Source: Bifidobacterium tissieri (GTDB taxonomy: Bacteria; Actinomycetota; Actinomycetes; Actinomycetales; Bifidobacteriaceae). From it: a stretch of DNA of 64,000 nucleotides. A model generated the notes under the pieces. The model searched no databases and was not told where the DNA came from. It worked only from the letters and a program-made list of their open reading frames with translations. The position numbers were made by a program, and so were the translations under genes. Shown piece by piece: positions 16,012 to 26,063 of the stretch (positions are counted from its first letter, which is position 1; each line of letters opens with the position of its first letter). Where the stretch lies: assembly GCF_002259645.1 (NCBI RefSeq), contig NZ_MWWV01000006.1, positions 124,001 to 188,000 on the forward strand, in the 5' to 3' direction.

Positions 16012-17502
16012 TTACTTCTCGGCGGCGGAACGGACGTAGTCCTCCATCGCGTCGATCTCCACCACGTCATCGAATCGCACGTCCGCGGTCTCCAATCCGC
16101 GCAGCGCGGCGGGGGCCGTGGTGCCGGTGGCCTTGGACAGCACATCCATGCACTCGAAATCGGTGCCGGTGGCGTCGAGGCCAAGGGACTCATTGACCAC
16201 GCGCGGGAACTTGTACGGGCTGGCGGTGCTCAGCAGCACGCGCGGCGTGAGCGGATCGCGCGGGATCTGCTGCATCACGAAGTAGCCGCAGGCGGTATGC
16301 GGATCGATCACGTAGTGGTTCTTCTCCCAGCAGTCGTGAATCGACTCGCGTACCTGATCCTCGTCGGCCCAGCCGCATCCGAACAGGGAACGGATCTTGG
16401 CCAGCATCTCCTCGGGCACCTCATAGGCACCCCACTGGTTCAGATCGTTCATGAGCATGGAGATCAGACGGGTGTCCTTGTCGGAGAAGTAGTAGAGCAT
16501 GCGCTCCAGATTCGACGAGATGAGGATATCCATCGAGGGGGAGATGGTCTGGAAGAACGGGCGCTGACGGTTGTACGTGCCGGTGGTCAGGAAGTCGAAC
16601 AGCACGTTGTTCTTGTCGCTGGCCACGATCAGATGCTTGACGGGCAGGCCGAGCAGCTTGGCGTAGTAGCCGGCAAGGATGTCGCCGAAGTTGCCGGTGG
16701 GCACGCAGAACTCCACCTCGTCGCCCACGTTGATCACCTGATCCTCGAGCAGCTGAGCGTAGGCGGCGAAGTAGTACACCACCTGCGGCACCAGACGGCC
16801 CACGTTGATCGAATTGGCGGAGGACAGCACGGTGTGCGATTCGCCGGCGAGCTCGGCGGCCAGTTCATGGTCGCCGAAGATGCGCTTGACTGCCGACTGC
16901 GCGTCGTCGAAGTTGCCCTTGACCGCGCACACGTTCACGTTGGAACCGGTCTGCGTGGTCATCTGCAACTGCTGGACCTGACTGACCTTGCCTTCCGGAT
17001 AGAACACGGTGATAGCGGTACCCGGAGCGTCCGCGAAGCCGGCCAGAGCTGCCTTGCCGGTATCGCCGGAGGTGGCCGTGAGGATCATGATCTTCTCGTC
17101 GGCGTCACCGTCGGCCGGGGTGGTGCGGGCCATGAACCGCGGCAGGATCTGCAGCGCCACATCCTTGAACGCGCTCGTTGGGCCGTTGAACAGTTCGAGG
17201 ATGTAGTCGTCGCCGAGCGGCTTGAGCGGCGTGATGGCCGGGTCGGACCACTGGTCGCCGTACGCCGCGCGAATGCAGTCGGACAGCTCCTCCTCGGTGA
17301 AGTCGGGAAGCAGCTTGGCGAGCACGGTCTGGGCGATCTGCTGGTAGCTTTTGCCGGCCAGCGAGGCGATGTCGACGCGCTCGGAGCCCAGCGAGTCGGA
17401 GACGAACAGGCCGCCGTCGTCGGCGATGCCCTTGCGGATGGCCTGCTTGGCGGTGAGCGAATCGGTGGTGCTGCGCGTGCTGTGGAAAGTGGTCACGGTC
17501 AA
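16012..17502 (-). CDS. thrC: threonine synthase
   Basis: ThrC converts O-phosphohomoserine to threonine with PLP. At 496 residues it is of the long, fungal/enteric-like type with an N-terminal extension. The PLP lysine lies in GPTSAFKDVA (Lys113), and TATSGDTGKAAL and PTGNFGDILAGYYAKLLGLP bind the cofactor phosphate and substrate. The frame can start at TTG (17502) or GTG (17496). GAGGG lies 8 nt before the GTG, so the GTG may be used. It stands alone, away from hom and thrB, divergent from glyA. A 556-residue open frame on the opposite strand is a shadow. Confidence 0.93.
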   Translation of the reverse strand: MTVTTFHSTRSTTDSLTAKQAIRKGIADDGGLFVSDSLGSERVDIASLAGKSYQQIAQTVLAKLLPDFTEEELSDCIRAAYGDQWSDPAITPLKPLGDDYILELFNGPTSAFKDVALQILPRFMARTTPADGDADEKIMILTATSGDTGKAALAGFADAPGTAITVFYPEGKVSQVQQLQMTTQTGSNVNVCAVKGNFDDAQSAVKRIFGDHELAAELAGESHTVLSSANSINVGRLVPQVVYYFAAYAQLLEDQVINVGDEVEFCVPTGNFGDILAGYYAKLLGLPVKHLIVASDKNNVLFDFLTTGTYNRQRPFFQTISPSMDILISSNLERMLYYFSDKDTRLISMLMNDLNQWGAYEVPEEMLAKIRSLFGCGWADEDQVRESIHDCWEKNHYVIDPHTACGYFVMQQIPRDPLTPRVLLSTASPYKFPRVVNESLGLDATGTDFECMDVLSKATGTTAPAALRGLETADVRFDDVVEIDAMEDYVRSAAEK

Positions 17503-17689
17503 AACCCTCGGAATCTCCTAGAAAACATTGTGTGGACAGCCGTCAGTCTACCGGTAGCGCTGGGCAAGCGCGGCCGGGCGTCTCACGAACGTTTATGAGA
17601 CAAAACCGTTATGGAGATTGGCACGATGCAAATGCCGCCTTAAACTAAACGGGTCATTCATATCCGTGTGCAACGAAGTGAGGAGCACC

Positions 17690-19000
17690 ATGACGGAACA
17701 GACGTCCTACCCCCAGAAGCCGGGCGACGCGTTCAACGCGCCGATCGCCGAGGCTGATCCCGAGATCGCCGACATCCTGACTGCAGAGCTGCATCGTCAG
17801 CAGGACGGTCTCGAGATGATCGCCTCCGAGAACTTCGTGCCGCGTGCCGTGCTTCAGGCGCAGGGATCCGTACTGACCAACAAGTACGCCGAAGGCTATC
17901 CGGGGCGCCGCTACTACGGCGGCTGCGAACAGGTCGACAAGCTCGAGACCATCGCCCGCAACCGTGCCAAGGAACTGTTCGGCGCCGAATACGCCAACGT
18001 GCAGCCCCACTCCGGAGCCCAGGCCAACGCCGCCGTCTACCAGGCGCTCGTCAAGCCCGGCGACACCGTGCTTGGTCTGGCCCTCGACCACGGCGGCCAT
18101 CTCACCCACGGCATGAAGATCAACTTCTCCGGCCGCTTCTACCACGCCGAAGCCTACGGCGTGAACCCCGAGACCTTCCGCATCGATCCCGAGATCATCC
18201 GCCAGCGCGCACTCGAAACGCCCCCGGCCATGATCATCGGCGGTTGGAGCGCCTACCCCCGCATCGAGGACTTCAAGGCCATGAAGGAGATCGCCGACGA
18301 GGTCGGCGCCAAGTTCTGGGTCGACATGGCCCACTTCGCCGGACTGGTCGCCGCCGGACTGCATCCGAGCCCGGTGCCGTACGCCGACGTGGTGTCCTCC
18401 ACCGCGCACAAGACGCTCGGCGGCCCGCGCTCCGGCTTCATTCTGGCCAAGCAGGAGTACGCCAAGAAGCTCAACTCCGCCGTGTTCCCCGGCCAGCAGG
18501 GCGGCCCGCTCATGCACGTGATCGCCGGCAAGGCCGTGAGCTTCAAGGTGGCCGGTACCCCCGAGTTCAAGGACCGCATGCAGCGCACGCTCGACGATGC
18601 CAAGATCCTCGCCGAGCGTCTGACCGCCGACGACGTGAAGGCCAACGGCATCTCCGTGCTCACCGGCGGCACCGACGTGCATCTGGTGATGGTCGACCTG
18701 CGCAACAGCGAGATGGACGGCCAGCAGGGCGAGGATCTGCTCGCCCAGTGCGGCATCACCATCAACCGCAATACCGTGCCGTTCGATCCGCGTCCGGCGT
18801 CCGTGGCCTCCGGCCTGCGCATCGGCACCAGCGCGCTCGCCACCCGCGGCTTCGGTCCCAAGGAGTACGAGGAGGTGGCCGACATCATCGGCACCGCGCT
18901 CGCAGCCGGCAAGTCCGCCGACGTGGAGTCGCTCAAGGCGCGCGTCGACAGGCTCGTCGAGGACTTCCCGCTCTACCCGGAACTCGATCAGGTGCACTGA
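17690..19000 (+). CDS. glyA: serine hydroxymethyltransferase
   Basis: GlyA interconverts serine and glycine, feeding one-carbon units to tetrahydrofolate. The 436-residue protein has [17 protein letters not shown] near 63-80, SGAQAN, and the PLP-binding lysine in [14 protein letters not shown] (Lys241). The usual run of threonines before His-Lys is partly replaced by Ser and Ala, seen in some actinobacterial forms. GAGGAG precedes the ATG at 17690 by 5 nt. A longer frame from 17618 has no support. It is divergent from thrC, with both in amino acid metabolism. Confidence 0.96.
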   Translation: MTEQTSYPQKPGDAFNAPIAEADPEIADILTAELHRQQDGLEMIASENFVPRAVLQAQGSVLTNKYAEGYPGRRYYGGCEQVDKLETIARNRAKELFGAEYANVQPHSGAQANAAVYQALVKPGDTVLGLALDHGGHLTHGMKINFSGRFYHAEAYGVNPETFRIDPEIIRQRALETPPAMIIGGWSAYPRIEDFKAMKEIADEVGAKFWVDMAHFAGLVAAGLHPSPVPYADVVSSTAHKTLGGPRSGFILAKQEYAKKLNSAVFPGQQGGPLMHVIAGKAVSFKVAGTPEFKDRMQRTLDDAKILAERLTADDVKANGISVLTGGTDVHLVMVDLRNSEMDGQQGEDLLAQCGITINRNTVPFDPRPASVASGLRIGTSALATRGFGPKEYEEVADIIGTALAAGKSADVESLKARVDRLVEDFPLYPELDQVH

Positions 19001-19035
19001 TCACGTACTGATAGCGCACTGATCGCGCCTGCTGG

Positions 19036-19047
19036 GGGGATATCCCC
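19036..19047. repeat. 12-bp perfect palindrome GGGGATATCCCC
   Basis: A self-complementary 12-mer lies 35 bp after the glyA stop and just ahead of the larger hairpin at 19059-19105. It could be part of the glyA terminator region or a protein-binding site. Nothing else decides between these. Confidence 0.4.
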
Positions 19048-19058
19048 ATCGCATTGAC

Positions 19059-19105
19059 ATATACCGCCATGTTCACCCCGCTTTGGGGAGGATATGGCGG
19101 TATAT
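19059..19105. terminator. nested hairpin between glyA and proA
   Basis: Perfect 12-bp arms ATATACCGCCAT (19059-19070) and ATGGCGGTATAT (19094-19105) enclose an inner CCCC/GGGG stem with loop GCTTT. Each arm is bordered by TTGACAT. On the plus strand no T-run follows, so it may end glyA transcripts or act as a regulatory structure for proA, whose start is 41 bp beyond. Confidence 0.5.
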
Positions 19106-19145
19106 TGACATGAACGGATGTTTCACGCACACGGAGGGGAGTTTC

Positions 19146-20447
19146 ATGGCCGAACAGGACAGCCTGGCGGATGGCGTCTTCGACGCGGTCTGTGCCATGG
19201 CCGATGAGGCTGCACGCGCCCAGCAGACGCTTGCTGGGGCGAGCACCGAGGTCAAGAACGCACTGCTGTTTGACATAGCCGACGCCTTGGTGAACGGCGC
19301 CGGGGGCATCGAGCGCGCCAATGCCGAGGATATGGCCGAGGCCAGCGATTCGGGCATGAGCCAGGGGCTGCTTGATCGTCTGCGTTTCGACACGGACCGT
19401 ATCGTTTCCACCGCTGACGGTGTGCGCAACGTGGCTGCACTGCCGGACCCCGTGGGTGAGATGGTGCGCGGACGCAATCTTCCCAATGGCATGCGGCTCA
19501 ATCAGGTACGCGTGCCCCTCGGCGTGATCGGCATGATCTATGAGGCTCGCCCGAACGTGACCGTCGATGTGGCGTCGCTGTGTCTGAAGTCGGGCAATGC
19601 CGTGCTGCTGCGTGGAGGCCATGCCGCCCGTCGTACCAATGAGGCCACTCTTGAGGTGATCGGCGACGTGCTATCCGCCCATGGCTTCGATCCTGCGCTG
19701 GTGGCCAGCGTCGACCGGTTCGGCAGGGACGGCGCCACCGCGATGATGCAGGCGCGCGGTCATATCGATCTGCTGGTGCCGCGCGGCGGTGCCGGGCTTA
19801 TCCGCGCCGTGGTGGAGAACTCCAAGGTGCCGGTCATCGAAACCGGTGCCGGCAACGTGCATATCTACGTCGACGAATCAGGCGATCTCAACAAGGCCTT
19901 GCCGATCATCATCAACGCCAAGACGCAACGCGTGGGCGTGTGCAACGCCGCGGAGAAACTGCTCGTGCATTCATCCGTGGCGGAGGAGTTCCTTCCCGTG
20001 GCGGCCCATGCACTCACCGAGCATGGCGTGAGGTTGCACGCCGACGAGGCCGCGTTGAGCATCATCGTCAACGCCGGCATCGATGGACTCGACATCGTCC
20101 CCGCCACCGAAGAGGATTGGTCCACCGAATATCTCGACTACGAGATGGGCGTCAAGGTGGTCGACTCCCTCGACGAGGCCATTGATCACATCAACGCCTA
20201 CTCCACTGGACACACCGAGGCGATCATCTCCGAGGACTACTCGCATATCGAACGGTTCACCGCCCGTATCGACTCCGCCGTGGTGATGGTCAACGCGTCC
20301 ACACGGTTCACCGACGGCGGCATGTTCGGTCTTGGTGCGGAGCTGGGCATCTCCACGCAGAAGATGCACGCCCGCGGACCCATGGGATTGGAGGAACTGA
20401 CAACGACCAAGTGGATCGGATACGGAACAGGGCAGGTGCGCGCATGA
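19146..20447 (+). CDS. proA: gamma-glutamyl phosphate reductase
   Basis: ProA reduces gamma-glutamyl phosphate to the semialdehyde in proline synthesis using NADPH. The 433-residue protein is full length. [22 protein letters not shown] (about 130-151) and the catalytic Cys in [11 protein letters not shown] (Cys266) are present, as is the [13 protein letters not shown] region near the end. GGAGGGGAG lies 5 nt before the ATG at 19146. The stop overlaps the next gene (ATGA), so it begins a run of coupled genes: proA, a hypothetical protein, nadD. ProB is not in this window. Confidence 0.96.
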   Translation: MAEQDSLADGVFDAVCAMADEAARAQQTLAGASTEVKNALLFDIADALVNGAGGIERANAEDMAEASDSGMSQGLLDRLRFDTDRIVSTADGVRNVAALPDPVGEMVRGRNLPNGMRLNQVRVPLGVIGMIYEARPNVTVDVASLCLKSGNAVLLRGGHAARRTNEATLEVIGDVLSAHGFDPALVASVDRFGRDGATAMMQARGHIDLLVPRGGAGLIRAVVENSKVPVIETGAGNVHIYVDESGDLNKALPIIINAKTQRVGVCNAAEKLLVHSSVAEEFLPVAAHALTEHGVRLHADEAALSIIVNAGIDGLDIVPATEEDWSTEYLDYEMGVKVVDSLDEAIDHINAYSTGHTEAIISEDYSHIERFTARIDSAVVMVNASTRFTDGGMFGLGAELGISTQKMHARGPMGLEELTTTKWIGYGTGQVRA

Positions 20448-21004
20448 GCGAGAACGACAAGGCTTTCGACGTCGATGAGATGGTGCGGCGCGCCGAGGCG
20501 TCCGACGAGCGCAATATGTGGCTTCGCGTGGCGGCGGAACGACTGAGCATCGTCCGATATGTCTTTCTGGTGCAGATCGAGGATGGCATTCCCACGGCAC
20601 CGCAGCGTTCCGCGCTGGAATATGCCGATGCAGTGCTGATCGGATGGCCCGATGCCGACGCCGAGGACGTGGTCGATGTACAGTCCGACGAGCTCCGGAC
20701 CATCGCCGGCCATGTGAAGATGATGGAGGAGTACATCACGCGCTTCCGCGAGTGCGAGCGCGAGAACAGCATCGACGATATGACGGATGTGCTCATCCGC
20801 ATCTCCGAGCAGGTCGCCGAGATCCGCAAACGATTCCAGCCGGGATTCCCGCTGCCCACGTTCGCCGAGATCCGTCGCGTGGTTCAGGAGGAGTGGGATG
20901 AGGACATGGACCGCATCGATCCCGATTCGAGTGGAAACGCCAGTGACGTCGAGCGCGAATCGGAGGTCGAGGACGAGGAGCAGCGCGCCGGAGGTCAGGC
21001 ATGA
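20444..21004 (+). CDS. conserved hypothetical protein between proA and nadD
   Basis: This 186-residue acidic, soluble protein has no signal peptide or membrane segment. Its middle (about 20-120) is helical with many Glu/Arg pairs, and its end (150-186) is low-complexity Asp/Glu/Ser. It overlaps proA and nadD by 4 bp at each end, so it is translated with both. I do not recognise a domain. The tight coupling suggests a conserved bifidobacterial operon member, but no function can be read from the sequence. Confidence 0.75.
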   Translation: MSENDKAFDVDEMVRRAEASDERNMWLRVAAERLSIVRYVFLVQIEDGIPTAPQRSALEYADAVLIGWPDADAEDVVDVQSDELRTIAGHVKMMEEYITRFRECERENSIDDMTDVLIRISEQVAEIRKRFQPGFPLPTFAEIRRVVQEEWDEDMDRIDPDSSGNASDVERESEVEDEEQRAGGQA

Positions 21005-21690
21005 GCGAGGCGGTGAATGATCCTCCGGTGAGGAATATGTCCGAGCTCAGCGGTCTGGGCAAGGGGTCGTGGGGCCGACGGTCGGCCCGTGGCAATCGAC
21101 ACCGAGTGCCGCGCATCGGCATCATGGGCGGCACGTTCGACCCGATCCATAACGGTCATCTGGTGGCCGCGTCCGAAGTGGCCTGGGTGTATGACCTTGA
21201 CGAGGTGATGTTCGTGCCCACCGGTCGGCCCGTGTTCAAGCTCGACAAAGCGGTGACCAATGCCGAGGACCGGTATCTGATGACCGTGATCGCCACGGCG
21301 TCGAATCCGCAGTTCACGGTGTCTCGTGTGGACATCGACCGTCCTGGCGTGACCTATACGATCGACACGTTGCGTGACATCCATGCGGCCCGTCCGGACG
21401 CCGAGCTGTTCTTCATCACCGGTGCGGACGCGGTGGCCGAGATCATGCGGTGGAAGGACGCCGACGAGATGTGGGGTCTGGCCCACTTCGTCGCGGTTTC
21501 GCGCCCCGGGTATTCATCCGACATGCAGACGCTGGACGTGCCTGCCCGGGCGGTCGATATGCTCGAGATTCCCGCGCTGGCGATCTCGTCGACGGATGTG
21601 CGTCGACGGAGTCGTGATGGCGAGCCGGTATGGTATCTCGTGCCGGACGGCGTGGTGCAGTACATTTCAAAACACGGTCTGTATCACTGA
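21001..21690 (+). CDS. nadD: nicotinate-nucleotide adenylyltransferase
   Basis: NadD adenylates nicotinate mononucleotide to deamido-NAD. The nucleotidyltransferase signature [11 protein letters not shown] lies at 43-53, and ISSTDVRRR near 195-203 is the second ATP-binding motif. The 229-residue protein has about 37 extra N-terminal residues, rich in Ser and Arg, relative to compact NadD forms. A later start is possible, but the ATG at 21001 fits the ATGA overlap with the preceding gene. RsfS, often just after nadD in other Actinobacteria, is 3 kb away here behind prs and glmU. Confidence 0.93.
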   Translation: MSEAVNDPPVRNMSELSGLGKGSWGRRSARGNRHRVPRIGIMGGTFDPIHNGHLVAASEVAWVYDLDEVMFVPTGRPVFKLDKAVTNAEDRYLMTVIATASNPQFTVSRVDIDRPGVTYTIDTLRDIHAARPDAELFFITGADAVAEIMRWKDADEMWGLAHFVAVSRPGYSSDMQTLDVPARAVDMLEIPALAISSTDVRRRSRDGEPVWYLVPDGVVQYISKHGLYH

Positions 21691-21796
21691 TAACGACTGT
21701 AATTCCAAGGGAAATCGCGGTCTTTGCGCAGTTGGCCTGTCAAAGTCGGCCTCTATAGTGGTCAATTGTCGTTGGACCTCACACACGTTTGGAGAT

Positions 21797-22813
21797 ATGG
21801 TGAGCGCAATCCTCGAAGGAAAGCCTGATAAGAATCTCATTCTCGTCACCGGAAGGGCCCATCCAAGGCTGGCCACCGATGTGGCGGATCAGCTCGGCAT
21901 CGATATTCTGGAGACGACTTCGTATGATTTCGCCAATGGCGAGATGTACGTGCGCTACACCGAATCGGTGCGTGGCGCCGACGTCTTTGTGCTGCAGAGC
22001 CATACCACGCCGGTGAACAAGGCGATCATGGAGCAGCTCATCATGATCGACGCGCTGAAGCGTGCCTCCGCTCGTTCCATCACCGCCGTGTGCCCGATGC
22101 TGGGCTATTCCCGTCAGGACAAGAAGCATCTCGGCCGCGAGCCCATTTCCTGCCGTCTGGTGTTCGATCTGCTGGCGACGGCCGGTGCCGACCGCATCAT
22201 GAGCGTCGATCTGCATGCTGCGCAGTCGCAGGGCTTTTTCGACGGTCCGGTGGATCATCTCATCGCCATGCCGGTGCTGGTGGACTATGTGCGTGACCGT
22301 CTCGATATGTCTAACATCGCCGTTGTGTCCCCGGATGCCGGCCGCATCAAGGTGGCTGAACAGTGGGCGCAGCGTCTCGGCGGCTGCCCGCTGGCGTTCG
22401 TGCACAAGACCCGCGACATCACCCGTCCGAACCACGCCGTTGCCAACCGCGTGGTGGGCGATGTCAAGGACAAGGACTGCGTGCTTGTCGACGATCTGAT
22501 CGACACCGCCGGCACCATCGCCAGCGCCTGCCAGGTCCTCAAGAATGCCGGTGCCCGTTCCATCACCGTCGCGGCCACGCACGGCGTGCTATCCGGGCCG
22601 GCCGTGGAACGTCTCAAGAACTGCGGCGCACGGGAGATCGTGCTGACCGACACCGTGCCGATTCCGGTGGAGAAGCGCTGGGAGGGACTGACCGTCCTGT
22701 CCATCGCGCCGCTGCTCGCCAGCGCCATTAAGGCCGTGTTCAGCGATGGCTCGGTGGCCGAGCTGTTCGATACCTATCCGACGCATCATGGGCAGGGATT
22801 CCTGTTCGCCTGA
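21797..22813 (+). CDS. prs: ribose-phosphate pyrophosphokinase
   Basis: Prs makes PRPP from ribose-5-phosphate and ATP for nucleotide, NAD, His and Trp synthesis. The 338-residue product holds LVTGRAHPRLA near the start, the SVDLHAAQSQGFFDGPVDHL region (about 134-153), and the PRPP loop VLVDDLIDTAGT near 231-242. Start may be ATG at 21797 or the next codon GTG, since GGAG is 2 or 5 nt away. It lies 106 bp after nadD, an NAD gene that uses its product. A long open frame continuing upstream is not part of the gene. Confidence 0.95.
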   Translation: MVSAILEGKPDKNLILVTGRAHPRLATDVADQLGIDILETTSYDFANGEMYVRYTESVRGADVFVLQSHTTPVNKAIMEQLIMIDALKRASARSITAVCPMLGYSRQDKKHLGREPISCRLVFDLLATAGADRIMSVDLHAAQSQGFFDGPVDHLIAMPVLVDYVRDRLDMSNIAVVSPDAGRIKVAEQWAQRLGGCPLAFVHKTRDITRPNHAVANRVVGDVKDKDCVLVDDLIDTAGTIASACQVLKNAGARSITVAATHGVLSGPAVERLKNCGAREIVLTDTVPIPVEKRWEGLTVLSIAPLLASAIKAVFSDGSVAELFDTYPTHHGQGFLFA

Positions 22814-22922
22814 CCGATCGCGACACACTGCGACACAGTTGACATTCCAACGGTGTCGCAGTGTCGTTCGTCACGCTCTCGAGGTCATGGCATAATAGTG
22901 ACTCGGCGGTTTCGACCGCCGT

Positions 22923-22993
22923 TCCCCCATGGTGTAATGGCAGCACACGGGTCTTTGGAACCCTTTGTCTTGGTTCGAGTCCAGGTGGGGGAG
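22923..22993 (+). tRNA. tRNA-Gln (anticodon TTG)
   Basis: A 71-nt cloverleaf has acceptor TCCCCCA/TGGGGGA, T-loop TTCGAGT in stem CTTGG/CCAGG, and anticodon loop CTTTGGA giving TTG, which reads CAA. The anticodon stem CGGGT/ACCCT has a C-T mismatch at its outer pair. Discriminator is G, and CCA is not encoded. A strong terminator follows at once. Confidence 0.92.
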
Positions 22994-23001
22994 CATGACC
23001 G

Positions 23002-23039
23002 AAAGGGTCCGATGACGTTCGCGTCGTTCGGGCCCTTTT
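23002..23039 (+). terminator. terminator after tRNA-Gln
   Basis: AAAGGGTCCGA pairs with TTCGGGCCCTTT, and inside it GACG pairs with CGTC around a stable TTCG tetraloop. The stem ends in TTTT. It lies 9 nt after the tRNA. Confidence 0.85.
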
Positions 23040-23131
23040 GCATACCGATCAACGTCGATCCATATCGACGACAACCAATCAACGAAGGATCCGGATGGGT
23101 CCGCGATCACAAGGAAAGTGAAGATTCCAAC

Positions 23132-24508
23132 ATGGCATTCAGCGCTGCGATAATTCTTGCCGCCGGTGAAGGCACCCGCATGAAGTCCGCCGATCCGAAG
23201 GTGTTGCACACCCTGGCGGGCAGGACGTTCCTTAACCGTGTGATGTCGTCCGTCCGCGCGCTCGATCCGGGCATTCTGGCGGTGGTGGTGCATTACCAGG
23301 CCGAACGCGTGACCGAGGCCGCCCGCTCGTACGATGAGAACGTGACCATCGTGCAGCAGGACGACATTCCCGGTACCGGTCGTGCCGTGCAATGCGCCAT
23401 GGCCCAGCTTTCCCCCGACGGCCAGTTGGACGGTTCCGTGCTTATCGCCGCCTCCGACATGCCGCTGCTCGACGCCGACACGCTGCGTCGCCTGATGGAC
23501 TTCCACGCCGCATCGGGCAACTCCGCCACCGTGCTGACCACGATTCTTGATGACCCCACCGGCTATGGTCGCATCATCCGCGATTCCGAGGGCCACGTGC
23601 TGCGTATCGTGGAGCAGAAGGACGCCAATTCCTCCGAACTGGCCGTGCACGAGGTGAACACGTCGGTGTATGTGTTCGATGCCAAGGTGCTGTCCCAGGC
23701 CATCGCCGGACTGAGCAACAACAACGCACAGGGCGAGTTCTACCTTACCGACGCGCTCGAGAAGGCCAAGGAATTCGGCGGCGTGGGCGCCTATGCCGCG
23801 CCTGACGCCCTGGCGGTGGAGGGCGTCAACGACCGCGTGCAGCTCGCATCGCTCGCCAAGCAGCACAATCGTCGCATCTGCGAGGCCTGGATGCGCGCCG
23901 GTGTGACGATCCTCGATCCCGACACCACCTGGATCGATGACGACGTCAAGCTCGCCCGCGACGTGACCGTGCTGCCCGGCAGCTTCCTGCAGGGGCACAC
24001 CACCGTCGCCGAGCGCGCGGTCGTGGGACCGTACACCACGCTGATCGACGCCGTGATCGACGAGGAGGCCGTGGTGGAACGCTCCCGCGTGCAGGGGACC
24101 CATATCGGCAAGGCCGCGAACATCGGCCCGTGGACCTATCTGCGTCCCGGCAACGAGTTGGGCGAGGGTACCAAGGCCGGAGCGTTCGTGGAGATGAAGA
24201 AGGCGCATATCGACAACGGCACCAAGGTGCCGCATCTGAGCTACGTGGGTGATGCGCACATCGGCGAGCACACCAACATCGGTGGTGGCACCATCACCGC
24301 GAATTACGACGGCAAGCGCAAGCATCACACCGAGATCGGCTCCGGCGTGCACGTGGGTGCCGGCAACCTGTTCGTGGCACCCGTCACCGTGGGCGACGGC
24401 GTGACCACCGGTGCTGGATCCGTGGTACGCCACGACGTGCCCGCCGATTCCATGGTGTACTCGGAGAACACGCAGCACGTGGTCGAGGGCTGGAAGCCCG
24501 CCGAGTGA
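23132..24508 (+). CDS. glmU: bifunctional GlmU: N-acetylglucosamine-1-phosphate uridyltransferase / glucosamine-1-phosphate acetyltransferase
   Basis: GlmU makes UDP-GlcNAc for peptidoglycan. The 458-residue protein has the uridyltransferase start LAAGEGTRMKS (9-19), QQDDIPGTGRAVQ near 78-90, and the hexapeptide-repeat acetyltransferase half from about 260, including GPWTYLRPG, AGAFVEMKKA, SYVGDAHIGEHTNIGGGTITANYDG and a GNLFVAPV segment. ATG at 23132 has AAGGAAAG upstream, rather far off (about 14 nt). A long frame further upstream runs over the tRNA and is not coding. An 11-bp hairpin after the stop probably ends the transcript. Confidence 0.96.
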   Translation: MAFSAAIILAAGEGTRMKSADPKVLHTLAGRTFLNRVMSSVRALDPGILAVVVHYQAERVTEAARSYDENVTIVQQDDIPGTGRAVQCAMAQLSPDGQLDGSVLIAASDMPLLDADTLRRLMDFHAASGNSATVLTTILDDPTGYGRIIRDSEGHVLRIVEQKDANSSELAVHEVNTSVYVFDAKVLSQAIAGLSNNNAQGEFYLTDALEKAKEFGGVGAYAAPDALAVEGVNDRVQLASLAKQHNRRICEAWMRAGVTILDPDTTWIDDDVKLARDVTVLPGSFLQGHTTVAERAVVGPYTTLIDAVIDEEAVVERSRVQGTHIGKAANIGPWTYLRPGNELGEGTKAGAFVEMKKAHIDNGTKVPHLSYVGDAHIGEHTNIGGGTITANYDGKRKHHTEIGSGVHVGAGNLFVAPVTVGDGVTTGAGSVVRHDVPADSMVYSENTQHVVEGWKPAE

Positions 24509-24516
24509 TGACAGAT

Positions 24517-24558
24517 CCCGTCCGGTCGTCGGTTGTCGAGGATTGATGACCGGACGGG
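24517..24558. terminator. hairpin after glmU
   Basis: CCCGTCCGGTC (24517-24527) and GACCGGACGGG (24548-24558) are perfect 11-bp arms with a 20-nt loop, starting 9 bp after the glmU stop. TCCTGATTTG follows, so the T-run is poor. Confidence 0.6.
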
Positions 24559-24627
24559 TCCTGATTTGAATGCGATAACCAGATCAACGGACAATAGATC
24601 AAACAGTGTGAGGTGAAAGGAGCGTCC

Positions 24628-25086
24628 GTGCCCGCAGCACAGGATTCCATCGATTCCGTACGCGTCGCCGCCCAGGCGGCCGATTCCATCAAAGCCACCG
24701 ATATCGTGGCATTCGATGTGAGCGATATGATCGGCATCACCGATGCCTTTCTGATCGCATCGGGATCATCCGACCGTCAGGTCGTGGCCATCGCCGACGA
24801 GATCGAACGTCAGTTGCATGAGCGCCGACATGTGGATGCGCGCAACTGCGAGGGCAAGACCGAAGGCGAATGGGTCCTGCTCGACTTTGGCGATTTCGTC
24901 GTGCACGTCATGCTTGACGACAAGCGTGAATACTATGATCTGGAACGACTGTGGGCCGATTGCCCGGCCATCGACCTGCGCCTCGAACATCCCGAAACCA
25001 GCGGCACCGTGAACCCAATCGCAGAGAACGTCGACGCCGCTGACGAACTCGCGGATCAGACCGTATCCTCCGCGGAAGGACGCTGA
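24628..25086 (+). CDS. rsfS: ribosomal silencing factor RsfS
   Basis: RsfS binds ribosomal protein uL14 and keeps the 50S and 30S subunits apart when nutrients are low. The 152-residue protein shows DIVAFDVSDMIGITDAFLIA and ASGSSDRQVVAIADEIE near 26-70, then the family core EGEWVLLDFGDFVVHVM and REYYDLERLW. The C-terminal 30 residues are extra. Start is GTG 24628, with AAAGGAG 5 nt upstream. The phosphatase gene begins one base after its stop, so the two are coupled. Confidence 0.92.
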   Translation: MPAAQDSIDSVRVAAQAADSIKATDIVAFDVSDMIGITDAFLIASGSSDRQVVAIADEIERQLHERRHVDARNCEGKTEGEWVLLDFGDFVVHVMLDDKREYYDLERLWADCPAIDLRLEHPETSGTVNPIAENVDAADELADQTVSSAEGR

Positions 25087-25087
25087 C

Positions 25088-25819
25088 ATGGTTCAGGATG
25101 ATTCCCGTACGGCAACGCATGTCCACTCAGTCACACTGGTCCGTCATGGCCGTACGGCATACAACGCCGCCGGACGCCTTCAGGGACAGACCGACATTCC
25201 GCTGGACGCCGCCGGCATGTGGCAGGTGGAACGCGCCGGGGAATCACTGCGCAGACTCTATGTGGACGGCGAACAGGGCGGGCGGCCGCACGCGCGCCAG
25301 ATGGTCGTCAGTTCCGATCTGATCCGTGCCATGCAGACCGCCCATGCCTTTGCGGACCCGCTCGGCGTGGAGGTGCATCCGGACCCGCGCGTGCGCGAAC
25401 GTGACTTCGGGGAGTGGGAGGGGCGTACCCTACGCGAACTCGAGGAGCGCTGGCCGGATGATTTCGTAGCCTGGATGGCATTCCAGGGCGGAGAGATGCG
25501 GCACGGAGCCGAATCCAAGCACGATGTCGGCATGCGAGGCGCCGAAGCGGTCAACGACTGGGCCCGGCGCGCCGGCGACGACACCGACCTGTTCGTGTTC
25601 TCCCACGGAGCGTGGATCTCGCAGACCCTGCAGACTCTTCTTGGTCTTGACCTCGTCCATCCCGACTTCGCGTCGCTCGTGTCCCTGCGCAACGCCCACT
25701 GGGTGAGGCTGATCCCCATGGATCTGCCGGACGGCGTGATCCGCTGGCGTCTTGCAGCGTTCAATCAGGGGCCCGCCGCCGTGGAGGACGGGGGATGGGC
25801 CGATCCCAAACTGCCGTGA
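25088..25819 (+). CDS. histidine phosphatase (phosphoglycerate mutase-like)
   Basis: This 243-residue protein is of the histidine phosphatase superfamily. LVRHGRTAYN near 17-26 holds the phospho-accepting His20, and the second catalytic His lies in FVFSHGAWI (about 173). Arg and Glu of the pocket are in SSDLIRAMQTA and RERDFGEWEGR. Its pairing with rsfS is typical of Actinobacteria, where the gene is annotated as a phosphoglycerate mutase-like enzyme. The true substrate may be another phosphate ester. The last codons AAA CTG CCG TGA lie in a 17-bp tandem duplication. Confidence 0.88.
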   Translation: MVQDDSRTATHVHSVTLVRHGRTAYNAAGRLQGQTDIPLDAAGMWQVERAGESLRRLYVDGEQGGRPHARQMVVSSDLIRAMQTAHAFADPLGVEVHPDPRVRERDFGEWEGRTLRELEERWPDDFVAWMAFQGGEMRHGAESKHDVGMRGAEAVNDWARRAGDDTDLFVFSHGAWISQTLQTLLGLDLVHPDFASLVSLRNAHWVRLIPMDLPDGVIRWRLAAFNQGPAAVEDGGWADPKLP

Positions 25820-25840
25820 CCCTCAAACTGCCGTGACCCC
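25807..25840 (+). repeat. 17-bp tandem duplication over the stop codon
   Basis: CAAACTGCCGTGACCCT (25807-25823) is followed directly by CAAACTGCCGTGACCCC (25824-25840). The first copy carries the final Leu-Pro codons and stop of the histidine phosphatase gene. The copies differ in the last base only. The duplication is probably recent slippage. Confidence 0.9.
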
Positions 25841-26063
25841 CAAGTTATCGTAGATTGGCGCTGCGCGTCAGCGGGCGCCGATGAGACCTCCGTGTTACGA
25901 GCACCCATCCATACCCCCGATATCCGTCCCGCTTGTGACGATGATGTGACGGAGTATGAGAATTTATGTGCAGATGAATGGCTCCCCGCCGTGTCGTATC
26001 CGATTTCGTCTACGCTGACCCCTGATAAAGGAACCACAATCGCAATCCATGTAGAGAGGTCCA

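Noticed and set aside
15928-17598. 556-codon plus-strand open frame opposite thrC
   Set aside because: It runs exactly antisense to threonine synthase, whose motifs are all present. High G/C at codon position three makes such shadows common.
22871-24478. 535-codon minus-strand open frame opposite glmU and the tRNA
   Set aside because: It crosses the tRNA-Gln gene and its terminator and mirrors glmU, so it is a shadow.
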